DNA of 40,501 nucleotides from Burkholderiaceae bacterium (lineage in GTDB: Bacteria > Pseudomonadota > Gammaproteobacteria > Burkholderiales > Burkholderiaceae_C): positions 1 to 40,501 of the forward strand of contig JAEUPI010000167.1 of NCBI GenBank assembly GCA_016790175.1, in the 5' to 3' direction. Made by a program: the position numbers and the translations under genes. Positions 16,758 through 26,003 of the stretch are shown here, piece by piece. The first letter of the stretch is position 1, and each line of letters begins with the position of its first letter. The notes below the pieces were generated by a model that made no database searches, was not told the origin of the DNA, and was given only the letters and a program-made list of their open reading frames with translations.

Positions 16758-18173
16758 ATGACCAGCAGCCTTGCCACCGTCGCCTACATCGGCGCCACCA
16801 TCCTGTTCATCCTCAGCCTCGGTGGCCTCGCCAACCCCGAGACGGCGCGCCGCGGCAATGTCTTTGGCATCATCGGCATGGCCATCGCCGTACTCGCCAC
16901 CGTGGCCGGCCCGCGGGTGCTGCCGGGCGGCTACCCGTGGATCATCGGCGCGCTCGTCCTGGGCGGCAGCATCGGCCTCTTCGCCGCGAAGAAGGTGCAG
17001 ATGACGCAGATGCCCGAGCTGGTGGCGCTGATGCACAGCCTCGTGGGTCTGGCCGCGTGCCTGGTCGGCTTCGCGAGCTACGTCGACACCTCCACAGTGT
17101 TCCCGACGCCGGCCGAGAAGACGATCCACGAGATCGAGATCTACATCGGCATCCTCATCGGCGCCGTCACGTTCTCCGGTTCGGTGATCGCCTTCGGCAA
17201 GCTCTCGGGCAAGATCGGCGGCAAGCCGCTACTGCTGCCGGCGCGGCACTGGATCAACCTGGCCGGGCTGCTGGTCGTGATCTGGTTCGGCCGCGCCTTT
17301 CTGAACGCGCACGGCATCGCCGACGGCATGCTGCCGTTGCTGGTGATGACGGTGATCGCGCTGCTGTTCGGCATCCACATGGTGATGGCCATCGGCGGTG
17401 CCGACATGCCGGTGGTGGTGTCGATGCTCAACAGCTACTCAGGCTGGGCCGCGGCGGCCACCGGCTTCATGCTCAGCAACGACCTGCTGATCGTCGTCGG
17501 CGCGCTGGTGGGCAGCTCGGGCGCCATCCTCAGCTACATCCTGTGCCGGGCGATGAACCGCAACGTCATCAGCGTCATCGCCGGCGGCTTCGGCACCGGC
17601 GGCGGCGCGCCGGCGGCGTCCGGCGGCACCGCGCAGCCCGCGGGCGAGGTGTCGCCGATCGTTGCCGCCGAGACGGCTGAGTTGCTGCGCGAGGCGAAGA
17701 ACGTGATCATCGTGCCGGGCTACGGCATGGCCGTGGCGCAGGCGCAGCACACGGTGTTCGAGATCACCAAGCTGCTGCGCGACAAGGGGGTCAACGTGCG
17801 CTTCGGCATCCATCCGGTGGCCGGCCGCATGCCCGGGCACATGAACGTGCTGCTGGCCGAAGCCAAGGTGCCCTACGACATCGTGCTCGAGATGGACGAG
17901 ATCAATGCCGACTTCCCCGACACCGACGTGTCGATGGTGATCGGCGCCAACGACATCGTGAACCCGGCGGCTCAGGACGACCCCACGAGCCCGATCGCCG
18001 GCATGCCGGTGCTCGAGGTCTGGAAGGCCAAGACCAGCATTGTCATGAAGCGCAGCATGGCCAGCGGCTACGCTGGCGTCGACAACCCGCTCTTCTACAA
18101 GGACAACAACCGCATGTTGTTTGGCGACGCCAAGAAGATGCTCGACGAGGTGCTCTCGGCGCTCAAAGCCTGA
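16758..18173 (+). CDS. pntB: Proton-translocating NAD(P) transhydrogenase, beta subunit
   Basis: 471 residues. The N-terminal membrane part (about 1-260, roughly nine helices) contains [12 protein letters not shown] and [26 protein letters not shown], both invariant PntB stretches. The Gly/Ala-rich linker at 270-295 leads to the NADP(H)-binding dIII domain with [13 protein letters not shown] and [29 protein letters not shown]-type motif is present as [11 protein letters not shown], and the C-terminus ends [18 protein letters not shown] lies before the ATG. It pairs with pntA in one operon. A small hairpin follows the stop. Confidence 0.98.
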   Translation: MTSSLATVAYIGATILFILSLGGLANPETARRGNVFGIIGMAIAVLATVAGPRVLPGGYPWIIGALVLGGSIGLFAAKKVQMTQMPELVALMHSLVGLAACLVGFASYVDTSTVFPTPAEKTIHEIEIYIGILIGAVTFSGSVIAFGKLSGKIGGKPLLLPARHWINLAGLLVVIWFGRAFLNAHGIADGMLPLLVMTVIALLFGIHMVMAIGGADMPVVVSMLNSYSGWAAAATGFMLSNDLLIVVGALVGSSGAILSYILCRAMNRNVISVIAGGFGTGGGAPAASGGTAQPAGEVSPIVAAETAELLREAKNVIIVPGYGMAVAQAQHTVFEITKLLRDKGVNVRFGIHPVAGRMPGHMNVLLAEAKVPYDIVLEMDEINADFPDTDVSMVIGANDIVNPAAQDDPTSPIAGMPVLEVWKAKTSIVMKRSMASGYAGVDNPLFYKDNNRMLFGDAKKMLDEVLSALKA

Positions 18174-18182
18174 AGGAAGGTC

Positions 18183-18200
18183 GTGCGCCGCAGCGCGCAC
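18183..18200 (+). terminator. Hairpin between convergent pntB and the next gene
   Basis: Six-base-pair stem GTGCGC / GCGCAC with a six-base loop, nine bases after the pntB stop. No T run, so it may slow polymerase rather than terminate it. Confidence 0.3.
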
Positions 18201-18234
18201 CAGCGCAATCGTCAGGCCCGAGTCATTCGGTTGT

Positions 18235-18669
18235 TCACTTGGCCGGCGTGAGATCGTGGTCGAAGCCGTCGGGTGTCCAGCGCTCGCCCCGACGGTGCAG
18301 GCGCATGCCGCCGCTGCCGTCGTTCCGTATCACGTAGCGAAACGGCTCGCAGCCGGCCATCGGTGGCGTCACGGTGATCGTGATCGTGTCGGCGCCGCGC
18401 TCCACTTCGGCGGGCAGCTCGCTGCGGCTGATGCACGGATCGCCGCGGCCGGCGGTGATCATGCGAAAGACCGCCTTGCCGTCCTGCTCGGTGAGCGAGA
18501 TGGTCGAAGTGAGGAACTTCTCCTTGTTGTACAGCCCGGTCGTCTTGTCGCGCAGATAAGACTTGTAGTTCCAGCTCTGGGTCTGGGCCCAACCGATGTT
18601 GACGGCGAGGCCGAGGGCGATGCCGAGTGCGGCCAGGCGGCCGGTGCGCTGAATGGTGCGTGAAGTCAT
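18235..18669 (-). CDS. Exported protein of unknown function
   Basis: 144 residues with a Sec signal peptide (MTSRTIQRTGRLAALGIALGLAVNIGWAQ, cleavage near 29). The mature domain is beta-rich, with two cysteines (GDPCISRSEL and MAGCEPFRYVI) that probably form a disulfide. No catalytic motif. The ATG at 18669 has GAGAGGA about six bases upstream, a good ribosome site. It converges on pntB. The next gene upstream on the same strand ends 99 bases away, so co-transcription is possible. I do not recognise the family. Confidence 0.7.
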   Translation of the reverse strand: MTSRTIQRTGRLAALGIALGLAVNIGWAQTQSWNYKSYLRDKTTGLYNKEKFLTSTISLTEQDGKAVFRMITAGRGDPCISRSELPAEVERGADTITITVTPPMAGCEPFRYVIRNDGSGGMRLHRRGERWTPDGFDHDLTPAK

Positions 18670-18768
18670 CGAAATCCTCTCGTGGTCGTGATCGCGGTGT
18701 GTGGGCCTTGTGCGGGCCTCTTCAAGGGTGCTCCCTGAGCGTGGTGGTGACAGCGGTGATCGATGGAA

Positions 18769-19329
18769 CTACGGGTCGTCGGCCTCGGTGCCGAGGCGCA
18801 GCAGGCGGGCCAGCAGGGCGCGGCGCGCGGCCGGCGCGATGCCGTCGGGGCATGGACGGCAGCTGTCGAGAATGCGCACCAACACCGGCAGCAGCTCGGC
18901 GTGTCGTGCCTGCACGGCCGCGGCCACGAACACCGTGGCCTGGCGCCCGCTGCGCACTACGAGAGCACTGGCGCGGCCGCGTGCGATCGGGCTGCCGTAG
19001 TCGAAGACGGCGCACGCGGCCTGGGTCGGCAGCGTCTCGATGCGGCGCATGCGCACTTGATGCAGCCCGGGCTCGGTACCCGGATACTGCTGCCAGAGCC
19101 AGTCGGCGACGTCGCCGTGCAACGGCACCTCGCGCTGTCGCACGAGCGCGGCCGCAGCGCCGTCGGGTTCGCTCACGGTCAGTTCCCGGGTGCGGGCCGC
19201 GGTGACACGCCAGGGCTGGGGTGCCAGCAACCACTGACCGTCCGGGCCGGCGTGCCGCGCCCAGGCGATCAGGGTCGGCCTGCGCCGGGCCTCGGTGCAT
19301 TCGGCTTTCGGGACGACCTGCTTCGACAT
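18769..19329 (-). CDS. Hypothetical protein
   Basis: About 186 residues if it starts at the ATG at 19329 (MSKQVVPKAECTEARR); an ATG at 19381 would add 17 residues and a TTG at 19413 would add 28. None has a clear ribosome site, so the start is uncertain. There is no signal peptide from 19329. The sequence has an alternating beta pattern and a C-terminal part (SALVVRSGRQATVFVAAAV... LLPVLVRILDSCRPCP) that loosely resembles the end of DcrB/PsbP-like domains; this is a weak impression. It lies between the exported protein and the large regulator on the same strand. Codon pattern (third-position GC) supports a real gene. Function unknown. Confidence 0.55.
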   Translation of the reverse strand: MSKQVVPKAECTEARRRPTLIAWARHAGPDGQWLLAPQPWRVTAARTRELTVSEPDGAAAALVRQREVPLHGDVADWLWQQYPGTEPGLHQVRMRRIETLPTQAACAVFDYGSPIARGRASALVVRSGRQATVFVAAAVQARHAELLPVLVRILDSCRPCPDGIAPAARRALLARLLRLGTEADDP

Positions 19330-19401
19330 GAGGTGGATGCGGATGTGTGGCCTGCCGCAGCGCCGCAGGGCGCGTCGCATGAGCCGGCAGCATCGCGCTC
19401 G

Positions 19402-19418
19402 AGCGTTAGGCAAACGCT
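19402..19418. promoter_or_regulatory. Inverted repeat AGCGTT-N5-AACGCT
   Basis: Perfect 6+6 palindrome with a five-base centre, upstream of the hypothetical gene and 55 bases downstream of the end of the large regulator gene. It could be an operator or a small hairpin. No partner is identified. Confidence 0.35.
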
Positions 19419-19473
19419 AGCGGCGTGGCATGCGGCACACACCCGGCGCGGCGCACCGCGCGAGAACCGGCGT

Positions 19474-22248
19474 TCAGTGACTCTGCAGGGCCAGACTCAC
19501 GGCCTGCGACAGCAGCATCTGCTCGCCCTCGTGCCAAGCGGCAAGGTAGGCGGCATGCGGCATCAGCCGGCCCGCCAGGCGTTCGAAGCGTCTCAGGTAG
19601 CGCAGGTCGCTGTCCGAAAGCTCGCCGAAGCCCGATCGCCAGAATGCGGCTGAGAAGGCCTGCAGTTGCACCGCCGCTTCACCTCGATGCTGGCGCAGCA
19701 AGGCGCGCGGCAGGTTCCACAGCCCGAAAGCCAGGTCGTAGGTGTCCATCGAATCCCAGGCGACGCGAATGCACTCCTGGTAGTCGCCGACCGCCAGAGG
19801 CCAGTCGCGCAGGCCGGCATGCGCGTTGCCCCGCACGTTCAATGACTGGCTGAGGCGCCGCCAATCCTGCAGCGCGCGTGCGCTGGCGATGACCGGCTCG
19901 AGCTGGCGCAGGCAGTCGGCGTGCCGGTTCGCGTTTTGCGCGCAGACCGCGAGGTTGTAGCGTCCGCTGGCGATCGCATGCCGGTTGCCCGAGCGTTGCC
20001 ATAGCGCGAGCGCACGCGCATGCAGCGACTCGCCAAGGTCATGGTCGCGATGGGCGCTGTTGGCAACGAACGCGCGCAACGCCAGCAGGCTGGCCCGCAG
20101 CTCGTCATCGTCGGCATCGCCGAGCAGCGCGTCGGCCTCGTCCAGCAACGGCTCGACTTCGCCGGCCTGGCGTCGGCTGCGCCAGCGCACCCGGGCCAGC
20201 GAGTGCAGCGCGCGTGCGCGCTGCTGTTGGTCGAGCCCCGCTTCGGCCAGACCCTGCTCGGCCAGTTGCAGCGCGATCGGCGCCTGGCCCGCAGTGAACA
20301 GCAGCGGCGCCAGCAGGGACTGCCCGCGCGCGCGCAGAGTTGAGTCGGTGCAGCGATCCACCGCCATGCGGGCGGCGGCCAACCCTTCGGCAGGCAGGTT
20401 CACGTCCTCCAGGCAGCGACGCAGCGCCAGCAGCAGCTCGATCGCATCGGCCGGCGCATCGTCATTCACGGCGCTGCGCAGCGCGGCCAACAGATTGGGC
20501 ATCTCTGCGCGCAACTGCGGCAGCGACGGCGTGCGCGGCAGGTTGCGTGCCCAGCCGACGGCCCAGCCTCGCAAGCCTGCACGCCAGGCCGCGGCGTCGG
20601 CCGGCGAGGCCTGCGCGATCGCGAACTCCCGGATCGGCTGGTACAGGCCGAAGCGCCACTCCTCGCTGCCGCTGCGGCGATGCACGAGCGAATGCGCCAC
20701 CAGCGTGTCGAGCACCAGCGGCACATCGATGTGGCCGCCGGGCAGCAGCGCGGTCGCAGCCTGCAGATCGAAGCTGCCGGCGAACACGGTGAGCGCCGAC
20801 AGCAGCCGCGCCTGGTTGGCATCGAGCAGCTGCCAGCTCCATGCGATGGTGCGCTGCATCGAGGCATGGCGCGCGGGCGCATCGCCGCGCACGGCGCTGC
20901 GCGAGAGCAGCTCGAGGCGGGGCGTACCGGTGCCGCGCCATCGCTCGAGCATGGTCGCCGGCGAGAGGGTGCGAACGCGCGAGGCCGCCAGCTCGATCGC
21001 GAGCGGCATGCCTTCGAGCTCGCGCACCAGTGCGGCGACGGCGTCGCGGTTGCGCGCGCTCAGATGGAAATCGGCACGCACCGCGCGGGCCCGCTCGACG
21101 AACAGCGCCACCGCCGGGCTGGCGGCCAGCGACGCGGCGTCGGCGTCGGCGTCGGCCGAAGGCACAGGCAAGGGCTGCAGCTCGACGACCACTTCGCCGG
21201 GCAGCTCCATGGCCCGCCGCGACGTGGCCAGCACAACCAGCTGCGGCAGCGCTGCCAACAGCGCGCCGAAGGCTTCCACGGCGTCGCCCTGCAGTTGCTC
21301 GAGGTTGTCCAGCAGTAGCAGTGCGCGGCGGCCGGCGAGCGCGAGACCGAGCGCACGCAAGACGTCGTCACCCTCCTGGGGAATCTGCAGCGCGGTGACG
21401 ATCACGCCGAGCGCCTGCGCGCCGCGCGTGCAGGCAGCCAGGGACACGAAGGCGATCAGGTCGAACGGTTCATGCGTCGACGCGAGGGCGGACGGCCAGT
21501 CGGCCTGCGGGCGCAGGGTGTGGGCCACCTCGACGGCCAGGCGAGTCTTGCCGCTGCCGCCGGGTCCGAGCACGGTGACCAGGCGGTGCGTGAGCAGCGC
21601 TGCGCGCAGTTGCGAGGCCATGGTTTCGGCGCCGAACATGCGCGTGAGATAGCTCGGAAGCTGGACCCGCGGCTCCCGCTCATGTGAAGGCATCGCTGCC
21701 GATGTCGTGAGCGTCGCAGGCGCTGCAGGCACCGCTCGTGGGGGCAGCGTTTCATGCAACGCCGACAGCCGGTTGCGCTCCTCGTCGATCCAGTCATCGA
21801 AAAAGCCCGGCAGCAGCTCGCCACGGTAGAGCGCGCGTGCGTCGTCGGTGCGGCCGGCATTTGCCAACTGCTCGAAGTGCAGCGCGTCGCATGCAAGGGC
21901 GTGGTCGACCACGCGCACATCCTGTCGGTCGGCCACCAGCACCGGACGGCGTGGTTCGCGTCCCGGCGGCTCGAGCAGTGACTTGAGCGTCGACAGCGCC
22001 TGCCGCAGCCGGTTGCGACCGACCTCGGGCGACACACCCGGCCACAGCAATTCGATGAGTGCCTCGCGACCATGGGCGCGGTGCGGCGCCATCGCCAGGC
22101 GCGCCAGCAGCAGGGTCACCGCGCGACTCGGCAGCCGCGTGATGCGCTGTGACCCGTCGCTGAGCACGAGCCCACCGAGCAGCGCGACATGCCATACCGC
22201 ATTGGCGCCAGACGCATCGCCGGCCAGCGTTTGCGCAACCACGCGCAT
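19474..22248 (-). CDS. BTAD/STAND-ATPase/TPR transcriptional regulator (AfsR/SARP-like)
   Basis: About 924 residues. The N-terminal OmpR-like DNA-binding domain (about 20-95) contains SRAVTLLLARLAMAPH and LLWPGVSPEVGRNRLRQALSTLKSLL. A bacterial activator domain follows (about 110-170; DALHFEQLANAGRTDDARALYRGELLPGF). Next is a STAND/NB-ARC ATPase: Walker A GPGGSGKT at 228-235, Walker B ALLLLDNLEQ near 308-317, and a sensor in LATSRRAMELPGE. The C-terminal third is Ala/Leu-rich TPR-like helices. Such proteins are ATP-switched activators that sense an unknown signal through the TPR region. The start is ATG 22248 with GGGGGGAT just upstream; a GTG at 22260 is in frame. It diverges from fadD and may regulate it (inference). 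Confidence 0.88.
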   Translation of the reverse strand: MRVVAQTLAGDASGANAVWHVALLGGLVLSDGSQRITRLPSRAVTLLLARLAMAPHRAHGREALIELLWPGVSPEVGRNRLRQALSTLKSLLEPPGREPRRPVLVADRQDVRVVDHALACDALHFEQLANAGRTDDARALYRGELLPGFFDDWIDEERNRLSALHETLPPRAVPAAPATLTTSAAMPSHEREPRVQLPSYLTRMFGAETMASQLRAALLTHRLVTVLGPGGSGKTRLAVEVAHTLRPQADWPSALASTHEPFDLIAFVSLAACTRGAQALGVIVTALQIPQEGDDVLRALGLALAGRRALLLLDNLEQLQGDAVEAFGALLAALPQLVVLATSRRAMELPGEVVVELQPLPVPSADADADAASLAASPAVALFVERARAVRADFHLSARNRDAVAALVRELEGMPLAIELAASRVRTLSPATMLERWRGTGTPRLELLSRSAVRGDAPARHASMQRTIAWSWQLLDANQARLLSALTVFAGSFDLQAATALLPGGHIDVPLVLDTLVAHSLVHRRSGSEEWRFGLYQPIREFAIAQASPADAAAWRAGLRGWAVGWARNLPRTPSLPQLRAEMPNLLAALRSAVNDDAPADAIELLLALRRCLEDVNLPAEGLAAARMAVDRCTDSTLRARGQSLLAPLLFTAGQAPIALQLAEQGLAEAGLDQQQRARALHSLARVRWRSRRQAGEVEPLLDEADALLGDADDDELRASLLALRAFVANSAHRDHDLGESLHARALALWQRSGNRHAIASGRYNLAVCAQNANRHADCLRQLEPVIASARALQDWRRLSQSLNVRGNAHAGLRDWPLAVGDYQECIRVAWDSMDTYDLAFGLWNLPRALLRQHRGEAAVQLQAFSAAFWRSGFGELSDSDLRYLRRFERLAGRLMPHAAYLAAWHEGEQMLLSQAVSLALQSH

Positions 22249-22272
22249 CGATCCCCCCACCCTTGTCGATGC

Positions 22273-22278
22273 ATTCTA
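22273..22278 (-). promoter_or_regulatory. Putative -10 of the BTAD/STAND regulator
   Basis: TAGAAT on the minus strand, 24 bases before the ATG at 22248. It would give an 18-base leader carrying GGGTGGGGGGAT. The divergent side has CAGAAT at 22366-22371 as a possible -10 for fadD. The rest of the gap (22249-22396) shows no obvious operator. Confidence 0.35.
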
Positions 22279-22396
22279 GGAACGCCCTGCCGCGCGCCAG
22301 GCGCCGGAATCGGGGTCGGCCCTCGCTATCGAATCCCCTGATCGTGGTGACCGGTCGCCTCCCGCAGAATCGGCTGCGCAGCAGGAGCCGCAGGGC

Positions 22397-24073
22397 ATGG
22401 AGAAGATCTGGCTGAAGCAGTATCCGGCAGGTGTGCCGGCGCAGATCGCCGTCGACCTGTATGCCTCGCTGGTGGCGCTGCTGGAGGACAGCTTCGCCCG
22501 CTACCGGCAGCGGCCCGCCTATCGCTTCATGGGTCGCACGATCCGCTTCGGCCAGGTCGACGACCTGTCGCGCGCCTTCGCCGCCTATCTGCAATCGCTG
22601 GGCCTGGACAAGGGCGATCGAGTCGCGATCATGCTGCCCAACGTGCCGCAATACCCGGTGGCGGTGGCCGGCATCCTGCGCGCGGGCTACGTGGTGGTCA
22701 ACGTCAATCCGCTGTACACCCCGCGCGAGCTGGAACATCAGCTGAAGGATTCGGGCGCCAAGGCGATCGTGATCCTCGAGAACTTCGCCGCCACACTGGC
22801 CCAGGTGATCGATGCCGTGCCGACGAAGAAGGTCGTGCTGGCCGCGATGGGCGACCTGCTCGGGCCCGTCAAGGGCCTGCTGGTCAACCATGTGGTGCGC
22901 AACGTGCGCAAGCTCGTGCCGGCGTTCTCGCTTCCCGGTGCCGTGCGATTCGGCGATGCGCTGGCGCAGGGTCGGCGCAAGACGTACACGCCGCCGAAGA
23001 TCGGGCCCGACGACATCGCCGTGCTGCAGTACACCGGCGGCACCACCGGAGTCAGCAAGGGCGCAGTGCTGCTGCATCGATGCCTGGTGGCCAACCTGCT
23101 GCAGTCCGAGGCCTGGTACCAGCCGGCGCTGAAGAAGATCGCCGCGGGCGAGCAGGTCGTGACCGTGTGCGCGCTGCCGCTTTATCACATCTTCGGCTTC
23201 AACACGAACATGATGCTCGGCATGCGCATCGGCGGCTGCAACATCCTGATCCCCAATCCGCGCGACATCGCGGGGCTGCTGAAGGACCTGAGCCGCGAGC
23301 GCTTCCACAGCTTTCCGGCGGTCAACACGCTGTTCGGTGCGCTGGCCCAACACCCGGACTTCGACAAGGTCGACTGGTCGCATCTGGTCATCAGCGTCGG
23401 CGGTGGCATGGCGGTGCAGCAGGCCACGGCGCGGTTGTGGCTGCAGAAGACAGGCTGTCCGATCTGCGAGGGTTACGGCCTGTCGGAGACCAGTCCGTCG
23501 GTGACCTGCAATCCGGTGGATGCCACGGCCTACAGCGGCAACATCGGGCTGCCGCTGCCCAACACCGAGCTCGCGCTGCTCGACGACGAGGGCCGCGAGG
23601 TGGCGCTCGGCGCCGCCGGCGAGATCGCGGTGCGCGGGCCGCAGGTGATGGCGGGCTACTGGCAGCGCCCCGATGAGACCGCCAAGGTGATGACGGCCGA
23701 CGGCTACTTCCGCACCGGCGACGTGGGCGTGATGGACGAGCGCGGCTATGTGCGCATCGTCGACCGCAAGAAAGACATGATCCTCGTGAGCGGATTCAAC
23801 GTCTATCCGAACGAGGTGGAGGATGTGCTGACACAGATGCCCGGCGTGCTCGAATGTGCGGCCGTGGGTGTGCCCGACGACAAGTCCGGCGAGGCCGTCA
23901 AGGTCGTGCTCGTGCGCAAGGACGCGTCGATCACCGAAGCCACCGTGCGTGCATACTGCGAGGCCAATCTCACAGGCTACAAAAGACCCCGGGTGGTGGA
24001 GTTTCGCGACCAGCTGCCCAAGACGCCGGTGGGCAAGATCCTGCGGCGCGAGTTGCGTGACACCTCCCGATAG
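22397..24073 (+). CDS. fadD: Long-chain fatty-acid-CoA ligase (FadD-type)
   Basis: 558 residues, the length of E. coli FadD (561). It activates fatty acids to acyl-CoA via acyl-AMP at the inner face of the membrane. Visible: N-terminal MEKIWLKQYPAGVP typical of FadD; the P-loop-like AMP motif YTGGTTGVSKG at 212-222; the L-motif and A-motif region EGYGLSETSPS; the FadD signature around DGYFRTGDVGVMDERGYVRIVDRKKDMI; and the catalytic Lys region TPVGKILRREL at the C-terminus. GGAGCCGCAGGGC precedes the ATG. The last 17 bases overlap rsmE. It is the first gene of a four-gene run and diverges from the BTAD/STAND regulator. Confidence 0.95.
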   Translation: MEKIWLKQYPAGVPAQIAVDLYASLVALLEDSFARYRQRPAYRFMGRTIRFGQVDDLSRAFAAYLQSLGLDKGDRVAIMLPNVPQYPVAVAGILRAGYVVVNVNPLYTPRELEHQLKDSGAKAIVILENFAATLAQVIDAVPTKKVVLAAMGDLLGPVKGLLVNHVVRNVRKLVPAFSLPGAVRFGDALAQGRRKTYTPPKIGPDDIAVLQYTGGTTGVSKGAVLLHRCLVANLLQSEAWYQPALKKIAAGEQVVTVCALPLYHIFGFNTNMMLGMRIGGCNILIPNPRDIAGLLKDLSRERFHSFPAVNTLFGALAQHPDFDKVDWSHLVISVGGGMAVQQATARLWLQKTGCPICEGYGLSETSPSVTCNPVDATAYSGNIGLPLPNTELALLDDEGREVALGAAGEIAVRGPQVMAGYWQRPDETAKVMTADGYFRTGDVGVMDERGYVRIVDRKKDMILVSGFNVYPNEVEDVLTQMPGVLECAAVGVPDDKSGEAVKVVLVRKDASITEATVRAYCEANLTGYKRPRVVEFRDQLPKTPVGKILRRELRDTSR

Positions 24074-24806
24074 CGAATCCCGGCGCGCCATACCGCGATT
24101 GTTCGTCGATGCCGCCCTCGCGCCCGGCGCCGATTGCCTGCTGGGCGACAACGCCGTGCGCCACGTGCAGGTGCTGCGTCTGCAGCCCGGGGCCGCGCTC
24201 ACCCTGTTCGACGGCCGCGGCGGCCAATGGCAGGCGCAGATCGCCCGCATCGGGCGCCGCGAAGTGAGCGTGAAGGTGGGCGCGCACGAATCGGTCGAGC
24301 GCGAATCACCACGTGCGGTCATGCTCGCCGTCGGCATGCCGGCCAACGAGCGCATGGACACCTTGATCGAGAAAGCCACCGAACTCGGCGTCGCGGCCGT
24401 CCAGCCGCTCGTCTGTCAGCGGTCGGTGCTGCGCGTGGCGGGCGTTCGGGCCGAGCGCAAGGCCGCGCACTGGCGCGCCGTGGCGGCGGCGGCCTGCGAA
24501 CAGTGCGGTCGCAACCGGGTGCCGCCGGTGTCCGCTCCGCTGCCGCTGGCCGAGTTTCTCGCCCGCAGCGACCGGCCGTCGTCGCGCTGGCTGCTCAGCC
24601 TCGACGCGTCGGCGCGCTCGCCCCAGCGGCCGCCGCGCGATGAAGCGCTGTGTGTGCTGAGCGGCCCGGAGGGCGGTTTCACCGATGCAGAAGAGGCCCT
24701 GGCCCTCGGTGCCGGTTTCGTGCCGGTGTCGCTGGGCGGCCGGGTGTTGCGGGCCGACACGGCACCGCTGGCCGCGCTGGCCTGGCTGGCGATGGAGGAT
24801 GCGTGA
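24057..24806 (+). CDS. rsmE: 16S rRNA (uracil-1498-N3)-methyltransferase RsmE
   Basis: 249 residues. It methylates U1498 of 16S rRNA in the 30S subunit using S-adenosylmethionine. The N-terminal PUA-like part has RLFVDAAL and NAVRHVQVLRLQPGAALTLFDG. The SPOUT knot domain has the hallmark ATELGVAAVQPLVCQRS, LSGPEGGFTDAEE and the closing LGGRVLRADTAPLAAL. The start is taken as GTG 24057, inside the end of fadD, because no ATG occurs before the conserved RLFVD segment; the true start is therefore somewhat uncertain. Its stop overlaps the GTG of the MFS gene (GTGA). Confidence 0.93.
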   Translation: MTPPDSESRRAIPRLFVDAALAPGADCLLGDNAVRHVQVLRLQPGAALTLFDGRGGQWQAQIARIGRREVSVKVGAHESVERESPRAVMLAVGMPANERMDTLIEKATELGVAAVQPLVCQRSVLRVAGVRAERKAAHWRAVAAAACEQCGRNRVPPVSAPLPLAEFLARSDRPSSRWLLSLDASARSPQRPPRDEALCVLSGPEGGFTDAEEALALGAGFVPVSLGGRVLRADTAPLAALAWLAMEDA

Positions 24807-25981
24807 ATCGCCAGCTGCTGCTGTTGACGATCTGTCAGGGCCTGTTCTTCACCAACAACGTCACCTTCGTGGCCGTCAACGGCCTCGTGGGCCTGGCGAT
24901 CGCGCCCTACGGCTGGATGGCCACGCTGCCGCTGACGGCCTACGTGGGCGGCGCAGCGCTGGCCTCGCAGCTGGTGGCGCGCCACCAGCGGGCCTATGGG
25001 CGACAGCGTTGCTTCCGCAACGGCCTGTTGGTGGCGATCGGTTCGGCCGGCATCTGCGCGCTGGCGGCGATGACGCGCAACTTCTGGCTGCTGCTGGCCG
25101 GCACGCTGGTGGCGGGCTACTACAGCGCCAATGCCTCGCTGTATCGCTTCGCGGCGATCGAGCTGGTCGACGGCAAGCACAAGGAGCAGGCGATCTCGTG
25201 GGTGCTGGCCGGCGGCATCATGGGCGGCGTGATCGGGCCCAATCTGGCGAGCGTGACACGCGACGCGTTGCCGGTCGCGTTCGCCGGTGCCTACGTGGCG
25301 CTGATGGGGGTGGCGCTCGTGTCGCTGTGGGTGATGTCGCGCATCCACTTCCCGCCGCTGCCGGGTGGCATCGGTGCGGCTCGGGCCGGGCGCAGCGTGC
25401 GCGAGCTGGCCCGGCAGCCGACTTTCGTGGTGGCCATCGTGGGTGCGGCGCTTGGCTACGGCGTGATGAATCTGCTGATGGCGGCGACGCCGATCGCGAT
25501 GCAGCAGTGCACCCACCCCTTCTCGGCGGTCGCGCTGGTGCTCGAGACCCATGTGCTCGCGATGTTCGTGCCGAGCTTCTTCACCGGCCATCTGATCCGG
25601 CGCTTCGGCGTGCTGCGTGTGATGTCGGCCGGTGTGGTGCTCAACCTGGCCTGCGTGCTGTTTGCGCTGTCGGGCCAGGAGGTGATGCATTTCGTTGGCG
25701 CGCTGATGGTGCTGGGCGTGGGCTGGAACTTCCTCTACATCGGCGGTACCACGCTGTTCACGCAGAGCTACCGTGCAGAGGAGAAGACGCAGGCCCAGGC
25801 CGCGATGGACACCACCGTGGCCGCGACGATGGCGCTCACCTCGTTCTCGTCCGGCGCGCTGGTGACCACCGGCGGCTGGCAGTGGATGAACCTCGCTTCG
25901 ATGGTCCCGATGGCCATTGCCGCAGGGGCGATCGTCTGGCTTGCCCGGGAGCGGTCGCGGGCAGAGAATGCGCCGGCCTGA
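24803..25981 (+). CDS. Major facilitator superfamily transporter
   Basis: 392 residues with about twelve hydrophobic helices, beginning VNRQLLLLTICQGLFFTNNVTFVAV. It carries the YSANASLYRFAAIELVDG segment and the GGIMGGVIGPN loop typical of a YfcJ/TsgA-like MFS group often seen in proteobacteria. It has a central cytoplasmic loop rich in Arg (IGAARAGRSVRELARQP) between helices 6 and 7. The substrate is unknown. The start is GTG 24803, four-base overlap with rsmE, with GGAGGAT upstream; this is typical translational coupling. Its place after fadD and rsmE does not reveal a role. Confidence 0.88.
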   Translation: MNRQLLLLTICQGLFFTNNVTFVAVNGLVGLAIAPYGWMATLPLTAYVGGAALASQLVARHQRAYGRQRCFRNGLLVAIGSAGICALAAMTRNFWLLLAGTLVAGYYSANASLYRFAAIELVDGKHKEQAISWVLAGGIMGGVIGPNLASVTRDALPVAFAGAYVALMGVALVSLWVMSRIHFPPLPGGIGAARAGRSVRELARQPTFVVAIVGAALGYGVMNLLMAATPIAMQQCTHPFSAVALVLETHVLAMFVPSFFTGHLIRRFGVLRVMSAGVVLNLACVLFALSGQEVMHFVGALMVLGVGWNFLYIGGTTLFTQSYRAEEKTQAQAAMDTTVAATMALTSFSSGALVTTGGWQWMNLASMVPMAIAAGAIVWLARERSRAENAPA

Positions 25982-26003
25982 CGACGGGCAAGGGAGCGAC
26001 GAC

